Shown in pieces: positions 59,828 to 64,000 of a DNA stretch of 64,000 bases (the first letter of the stretch is position 1; each line of letters starts with the position of its first letter). The notes below the pieces were generated by a model. The model made no database searches. It was not told where the DNA came from and saw only the letters and a list, made by a program, of their open reading frames with translations. A program made the translations under genes and the position numbers. The DNA lies in contig CAZFEF010000001.1 in NCBI GenBank assembly GCA_964517555.1, forward strand, positions 95,697 to 159,696. The letters run 5' to 3'. This stretch comes from DAONDZ01 sp964517555. Lineage in GTDB: Bacteria; Patescibacteriota; Patescibacteriia; Patescibacteriales; UBA12465.

Positions 59828-60199
59828 TTAATACAATTGGTACTCAAAATCCCCAAACCTCAAGAAACATTCCTCCTTCTCATAGGGGTCGCCGGTAATG
59901 ATTACATCTTCAAACACCAGTAAGTAAGCGACGCCGGACATAATGAGTAATTGTAGTACGCCCGCGCGATCATTGAGCTTATCTGAATCTTTGATGACGG
60001 CCCGACTCATGGGTTTGCGGTCTTTTGGCAAAACCGTGTAGGAAACATGAACTTCGGTGCCGATGACTTTGGCCGCGAACACTTCATCAATACCGAGCTT
60101 CGGCTTGAGAAACTTGTTTAGCTCCTCAAAGCATTTTTTCAGGCTGGCCCCCAAATCAGGGATACTGCCCAAACTATTCAAGATACTCTTGTCGATCAT
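59828..60199 (-). CDS. Hypothetical protein, 123 residues
   Basis: Mixed alpha/beta, soluble, no Cys pair or membrane segment of full length (a hydrophobic LQLLIMSGVAYLLVF, ~83-97). Start ATG 60199. It lies 16 bp upstream of the zinc-ribbon membrane protein on the same strand, so the two probably share a transcript. GC-richer than most of the window, as is the next gene. No family recognised. Confidence 0.5.
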   Translation of the reverse strand: MIDKSILNSLGSIPDLGASLKKCFEELNKFLKPKLGIDEVFAAKVIGTEVHVSYTVLPKDRKPMSRAVIKDSDKLNDRAGVLQLLIMSGVAYLLVFEDVIITGDPYEKEECFLRFGDFEYQLY

Positions 60200-60357
60200 T
60201 GTATGGTTTTTAAAGGTTAGTATAGATTAATTACCCAGCCACCAAATTTGGCTCAGAAACTAGGTAATTAACCTAATTAACCTTTGTTTTTTAAAGAACC
60301 GAAATGATAGAAGAATATAACATCTATACTATTTTTTGTCAAATAAGGTCAAGATGG

Positions 60358-60385
60358 TTGACTAGCCTTAATTTCGTGATAAGAT
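60358..60385 (+). promoter_or_regulatory. Promoter of the PRPP-synthetase-like gene
   Basis: TTGACT (60358-60363), 16-bp spacer, TAAGAT (60380-60385). Much of it (TTGACTA, then CGTGATA-R-GATAA) is repeated before 62908, see 62833-62861. Confidence 0.55.
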
Positions 60386-60426
60386 AAAAGTAGTTGTTTA
60401 AAAACCCCCAAAAAAATATACAAGCG

Positions 60427-61488
60427 ATGAAAGAAAAGATCCAAAAAGATTTCATTTTTTTTGCCGGCAACGGTAATTTAGGCCTAGCCAATTCAGTGAT
60501 CCGTAAACTGGGAGAATTTATCGGCCAAGCCAAACTGCAACCGATCGAATTCGGCACTTTCTCCGACGATGAGTCTAGCACTGAACTGCCGGACAATGAT
60601 AGGTTCGCCGGGAAAAAAGCCGTGTTCCTTTCCAGTTTGCACAAACTGGAATTTCGGGAAGAGGCCCTAGAAATAATCTGGGCCCTGAAGAACCAGTATG
60701 AAGTGTCCTATGTTATCGGCGTCTTCTTCTTCCTTGGTTTCCGCTGTCAGGACCATCCAGAAAAAAAGAGCGAAATCTATCGTCTGAAGATGACGATTTC
60801 CCGGCTCAAGAACGCCGGAGTTGATGAAATGATAGTGGTCACTCCTCACTCGGAAAAGATGGCTGAGCTTTGCATGGAATTTGGTATCAAGTTCCGGGCA
60901 GTTGACCCCAGCCACATCTTCGCTGAAACCATCAGCACCTACATTGCCCCGGATGAAAGAAGCCTAATTCGGGTCTATGCCCCGGACAAAGGCTCGGTCC
61001 CCAGGGCCATTGCCTTGGCCAAAGAATTGGGTTCTGAGGTGATGTATACCTCGAAACTAAGAAGGCAGGATAACAAGGTGGCCATTGTTCAGGAAAGCGA
61101 GGAAAGGATTGAGCAGATGACCGCTGAATTTCGGGAGAAATATGATTTCTCTAAAATCCACTATGCTCACCCTCGGGATATTGAAGGAAAAATCATCATT
61201 ATGGTGGAGGACGAGGTCCGAACCGGAGAAACTGCCAGAAAAACTGCCGATCTCCTAAAAGAGTACCAGGCCAAAAGCGTTCTCTTCCTCGCTACCCACG
61301 CCGTCCTGACTCCAGGTTGGAGAAAAGAATTATTCTCCGGAGATTATCCCTTTGATGCCTTTATTCTGGGAAATACCATCCCCCGTGGCTATGGCAAATC
61401 AACCGGCGGCAAAATCCATGATATTTCCGTCGGATCATTGGTGGCCAACACTGCCTATCAGGCCCTCAGGGATCTCTCACAATCTTAA
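60427..61488 (+). CDS. Ribose-phosphate pyrophosphokinase-like protein
   Basis: 353 residues from ATG 60427 (an upstream ATG at 60394 is possible). Family signs: FFAGNGNLGLANSVIRKLGE near the start, GTFSDDESSTELP, the FLGFRCQDH stretch (like FGYARQDR in PRS), and the PRPP-binding loop IMVEDEVRTGETA (~257-270). It differs from classic PrsA by a longer N-terminal part and an unusual flexible loop (SKLRRQDNKV). It may make PRPP from ribose 5-phosphate and ATP, or be a related phosphoribosyltransferase. A terminator follows. Confidence 0.75.
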   Translation: MKEKIQKDFIFFAGNGNLGLANSVIRKLGEFIGQAKLQPIEFGTFSDDESSTELPDNDRFAGKKAVFLSSLHKLEFREEALEIIWALKNQYEVSYVIGVFFFLGFRCQDHPEKKSEIYRLKMTISRLKNAGVDEMIVVTPHSEKMAELCMEFGIKFRAVDPSHIFAETISTYIAPDERSLIRVYAPDKGSVPRAIALAKELGSEVMYTSKLRRQDNKVAIVQESEERIEQMTAEFREKYDFSKIHYAHPRDIEGKIIIMVEDEVRTGETARKTADLLKEYQAKSVLFLATHAVLTPGWRKELFSGDYPFDAFILGNTIPRGYGKSTGGKIHDISVGSLVANTAYQALRDLSQS

Positions 61489-61505
61489 GTCCGCAAAGGA
61501 CAAAT

Positions 61506-61533
61506 AAAAAAAGCTACGCAATGTAGCTTTTTT
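61506..61533. terminator. Bidirectional terminator
   Basis: AAAAAAGCTAC, loop, GTAGCTTTTTT. Between the convergent PRPP-synthetase-like and thioredoxin genes. Confidence 0.88.
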
Positions 61534-61551
61534 AATTGGCCGTAGCAACGG

Positions 61552-61860
61552 TCAAAGCTGTTTTTCAATAGCTTTTTGATAATCCCGGGTTCCCTGGACT
61601 CCGATAAAACGCTGTTTTTCCACTCCGCCCTTGAGAATCACGACCGAAGGAATGGACCTGATTCCCTGTTGGGTTGTGAGTTCTTTTTCGGCGTCAACAT
61701 TGACGTGGAAGAAATGGACTTTGTCCTTAAATTTCTCCAACACCGGAATCATGTTCTTATGGGCGATTTTGCAAGGTCCGCACCATTCGGCCCCAAAGAC
61801 CAAGACTATCAAGGCCTCCGGAGACAGTTTTCCGAATTCTTCCTGATTGTATTCTTTCAT
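61552..61860 (-). CDS. Thioredoxin
   Basis: 102 residues, normal length. Active site WCGPCK (C27, C30), cis-Pro in SIPSVVIL (~75). It reduces protein disulphides in the cytoplasm. It is a single gene, ending at the terminator shared with the gene upstream. Confidence 0.93.
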   Translation of the reverse strand: MKEYNQEEFGKLSPEALIVLVFGAEWCGPCKIAHKNMIPVLEKFKDKVHFFHVNVDAEKELTTQQGIRSIPSVVILKGGVEKQRFIGVQGTRDYQKAIEKQL

Positions 61861-61925
61861 TACTCCTCTAATTTAAAGGTTCAAATTACATTAACATGGC
61901 CGTATATCTATGTCAATATCTATTT

Positions 61926-62771
61926 TTACTCTAAAAGCATTTTCTGCAATTCTCCAATCGCCGCCAACCCAGACAAGTACTTTTCATAAATTGGTCCGTT
62001 ACCAGATTTTATCGAACCGCGAGAATATAAATACCAATCAGTCAGATATGGCTGATTGGTGCGAGAATCAATCATCACTGTCATCCCGGCCGGATTATTA
62101 TGAATATATCCCTTTTCGGCGGCGGCGGTATAAACCGCTTTTAGCTGTTCTAAAATTTTGATCACTTGAGAGTAGCCAACCTTCTTATTTCCAGAAACTA
62201 AATCCCACAAATCATAGCCATCGACAAATTCCTCTAAAATAGAGCCAACCTGTCCCTCGTCAACCGCTCCGGCGAATTTAGGCACACCGACCGTGCCATT
62301 TAAATCTTTCAAAGCCAAGGATTCATTATAGAGGTAATCAATCACCAGGGAACCCTCAGAATGACTTTTTTTGTCCAAAACCTTATACCGCGGCTCAGAG
62401 TCAACAACGTTTAATTCGCCAACCGGCACCACTGAATACCGCCGACTAATACCGCGATTACGAACGAAGCTACGCTCAACGATATATTTCTCTTCCCCGC
62501 TTTTTATATCTTTCACTTTCAACCGAAAAATCCTACCGAAGGCCCCACCACTTAAAATCTCCCGTTCCTCTAAAAGCTCCAGTCCTTGCTCGGCTAAAGT
62601 TTCACGAACCTTAGAAAGGTCGGGATACTCGATGACTGCTTCTTTTTCTGGACTGGCTGTTTTTTCCTCCCAGGTCTTAATCAGCTCAGCCGATTTCCTG
62701 GCCTCCACCTCCTGCTCATTCTCATCTAAAACTAAAATATCTTCGCTGTCAGGGGATTTTTTATTAAGCAT
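61926..62771 (-). CDS. Protein-kinase-like fold with degenerate motifs
   Basis: 281 residues. After a low-complexity, acidic N-terminus (~1-50) come kinase-like elements: glycine loop LSGGAFGRIFRL (~68-79), a strand ending KYIVERSF where the usual VAIK lysine is not obvious, hinge EEFVDGYDLWDLVSG, catalytic-loop-like GYIHNNPAGMTVMID (HxN instead of HRD) and TDWYL in the place of DFG. A small-molecule kinase or a pseudokinase is possible. No membrane segment. Confidence 0.55.
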   Translation of the reverse strand: MLNKKSPDSEDILVLDENEQEVEARKSAELIKTWEEKTASPEKEAVIEYPDLSKVRETLAEQGLELLEEREILSGGAFGRIFRLKVKDIKSGEEKYIVERSFVRNRGISRRYSVVPVGELNVVDSEPRYKVLDKKSHSEGSLVIDYLYNESLALKDLNGTVGVPKFAGAVDEGQVGSILEEFVDGYDLWDLVSGNKKVGYSQVIKILEQLKAVYTAAAEKGYIHNNPAGMTVMIDSRTNQPYLTDWYLYSRGSIKSGNGPIYEKYLSGLAAIGELQKMLLE

Positions 62772-62832
62772 AAAAATTAATATAAATAATTATACTTCCA
62801 TTCTATCTTTCTCCCTTTCCCGCTGTCAATGG

Positions 62833-62861
62833 TTGACTAAAATGAAACATCGTGATAGGAT
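62833..62861 (+). promoter_or_regulatory. Promoter of the 62908 operon
   Basis: TTGACT (62833-62838), 17-bp spacer, TAGGAT (62856-62861). Shares TTGACTA and CGTGATARGATAA with the promoter at 60358-60385. Confidence 0.55.
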
Positions 62862-62907
62862 AATAAATCCAAACAGTATATTAACGAACCTTTAAAAATC
62901 AATAGAA

Positions 62908-63378
62908 ATGCCTGACAATAAGCAAAAAATGGAGATCCAGATTATCAGTCAGTTCTTCTATATCCCCGTAGCGGATATTGAAGCTGTACTGCAGGGCAAA
63001 GCTCCTCCGTCTCAGACGAAACTAAAGCCCAAACCGAAACCCAAGCCCAAACCGGCACCGCCAATCGTAACAACGACAGAGGCCCCATCGCCAACTTTAG
63101 ACTTCGCAGGATTTGATGATGACTACATCAATGCCACCGACCAACTGGGAGAAATTGAAGTAATCAAAAAATTCCTGCCAGCATGCACGGAAACCAAGCA
63201 GACCAAACAACTCTATCAGCTCTGTCCGGAGACCGAAATCAAGCTTCGGGAAAAAATTCTGTATCAATGGGTGGTGTTGTCTAACAACTTTGCGGATATT
63301 CGCGAAGTAAAGCCTCTAACTAAATCCGACAGCGAAGCTGGCAAACTAGCTTATCAGAAATACCTTAAATTCTTTTAG
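62908..63378 (+). CDS. Hypothetical protein with Lys-Pro linker
   Basis: 156 residues. A short helical N-terminus (FFYIPVADIEAVLQGK, like a small recognition helix unit), then a (KP)-repeat linker (~35-50), then a helical C-terminus (EIKLREKILYQWVVLSN). Not recognised. It is followed 2 bp later by the GreA/GreB-like gene, and both begin with a similar short helical unit (ISQFFYIPVADIEAVL against ISQAFKITEEAIREAL), so they may share an interaction module. Confidence 0.55.
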   Translation: MPDNKQKMEIQIISQFFYIPVADIEAVLQGKAPPSQTKLKPKPKPKPKPAPPIVTTTEAPSPTLDFAGFDDDYINATDQLGEIEVIKKFLPACTETKQTKQLYQLCPETEIKLREKILYQWVVLSNNFADIREVKPLTKSDSEAGKLAYQKYLKFF

Positions 63379-63380
63379 CC

Positions 63381-63947
63381 ATGAAAGACGAAGACATTAA
63401 AAAAATAAGTCAGGCTTTCAAGATTACCGAAGAAGCTATCAGGGAAGCTTTGGCTAGGGGACTCAAGGAGAAGCCCAAAAAGGATGATAAGTCCCACTTC
63501 CTGTTCTTGCCCGAAGACATTGAGGCCTTGGAAAAAAGAATTGAAGATTTACACAACGAAATTCTTCGCCTCGGTACTGCCATCGGATTGAGTTGCGATG
63601 TTTCCGGCGAAACGTTCCATGATAATTTCGATTACGAGGAATGCTCCAGGCAACAAAGCATGTGGTCCGCCGAAATCAAGAAACTAACCGACCTGAGAGG
63701 CAGGGCCAAGATCATTAACCCGGCCGACATCGACAAAAAGAAGGTTGGCATCGGCACGGTAGTAAAAATGGACAGGGATGGCCACCCCTTGAAAATCAGG
63801 GTGGGAAGCTATATGACCTTTTCTCACAAATCAGCTTCCTATGAATCACCGATAGTAAAGTTAATCCTGGGCGCCAAGGTTGGCGAAACCAGAGAAGGAG
63901 TGATCGGTGACAAAAAAACGAAAATTCGAATCATCTCGATCGAATAA
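63381..63947 (+). CDS. GreA/GreB C-terminal-domain protein
   Basis: 188 residues. N-terminal short helical unit (~5-30), a coiled coil (~44-75; LPEDIEALEKRIEDLHNEIL), a middle part with two Cys, and a C-terminal domain (~110-188) of the GreA/GreB FKBP-like type (IGTVVKMDRDG ... YESPIVKLILGAKVGETREG). A normal GreA lies at 25087. Such Gre-like proteins may bind RNA polymerase or its secondary channel. The long coiled-coil tip motif of GreA is not clear here, so transcript cleavage is uncertain. A terminator follows. Confidence 0.7.
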   Translation: MKDEDIKKISQAFKITEEAIREALARGLKEKPKKDDKSHFLFLPEDIEALEKRIEDLHNEILRLGTAIGLSCDVSGETFHDNFDYEECSRQQSMWSAEIKKLTDLRGRAKIINPADIDKKKVGIGTVVKMDRDGHPLKIRVGSYMTFSHKSASYESPIVKLILGAKVGETREGVIGDKKTKIRIISIE

Positions 63948-63967
63948 TGACGTCCTCCCCGCACTCC

Positions 63968-63994
63968 AAAAGCTACCCTAACAGGTAGCTTTTT
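63968..63994 (+). terminator. Rho-independent terminator
   Basis: AAAAGCTACC, loop CTAAC, AGGTAGCTTTTT. Ends the 62908-63947 operon. Confidence 0.88.
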
Positions 63995-64000
63995 CCATAC

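Noticed and set aside
62371..62895. 174-codon plus-strand frame
   Set aside because: Antisense of the kinase-like gene; Ser-rich as expected from reverse reading.
1..64000. CRISPR array
   Set aside because: No series of regularly spaced direct repeats was seen, and no cas gene; the TM0106-type nuclease has a Cas4-like fold but lies without other cas genes.
1..64000. Alternative genetic code (UGA as Gly)
   Set aside because: TGA ends the avd and zinc-finger genes, and no gene needs read-through of TGA.

Overview
This window looks like a chromosome piece from a small-genome member of the Candidate Phyla Radiation (Patescibacteria, probably a Parcubacteria-type lineage). The support is circumstantial: an AT-rich genome on the standard code (TGA is a stop, e.g. 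at 2542-2544 and 21557-21559), shortened UvrB and UvrC, a minimal type IV pilus locus, almost no Shine-Dalgarno sequences, and a diversity-generating retroelement (DGR) of the type common in that group. No rRNA is present to fix the taxonomy.

Layout. 1-735: 5' part of a cation exchanger. 736-23494: an AT-rich accessory region. It starts with a DGR remnant (913-3685): a reverse-transcriptase N-terminus fused to a nuclease-like domain, an Avd protein on the opposite strand, a 109-bp template repeat (TR), and a target gene ending in the matching variable repeat (VR). Of 19 TR/VR differences, 18 fall on template adenines. Next come small hypotheticals with a possible structured RNA (5085-5231). 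A long leftward gene set (17248 to 5322) follows: type I restriction-modification hsdM-hsdS-hsdR, a possible HEPN protein, a small membrane protein, a DUF262/HNH (GmrSD-like) protein, a TM0106-type RecB-like nuclease, two small proteins and an ADP-ribosylglycohydrolase. A rightward mobile-element module (17417-23370) carries a DUF5659 protein, a CHC2/Toprim/P-loop primase-like protein, a zinc-finger protein and a large serine recombinase. The recombinase is preceded by a nested hairpin with pseudoknot potential and ends close to tRNA-Gln(CTG).

23495-59028 is mostly housekeeping: tRNA-Gln, lysS, greA, a Wzx/Wzy-type polysaccharide cluster, an OmpR-type regulator, envelope proteins (SIMPL, Gmad2, PspC), nucleotide excision repair uvrC-uvrA-uvrB, rlmH and rarA. 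A dense two-component cluster (three histidine kinases, three receiver-only proteins, an ankyrin protein, a 3D-domain protein) leads into a type IV pilus operon (pilB, pilC and five pilin-like proteins). One pilin-like protein is fused to a beta-propeller. A fourth receiver-only protein, a ferric-reductase-like flavoprotein, a Cys-rich mini-protein, a PAS sensor and rdgB follow. 59095-63947 holds poorly known genes, a PRPP-synthetase-like protein, thioredoxin, a degenerate kinase fold and a GreA/GreB C-terminal-domain protein.

How it works together: the left 23 kb appears to be a stacked island of defence and mobile genes next to a tRNA. The right 40 kb covers envelope glycan, pili and their sensory control, and DNA repair. 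Promoters are often extended -10 boxes (TGNTATAAT), and at least two mRNAs look leaderless.
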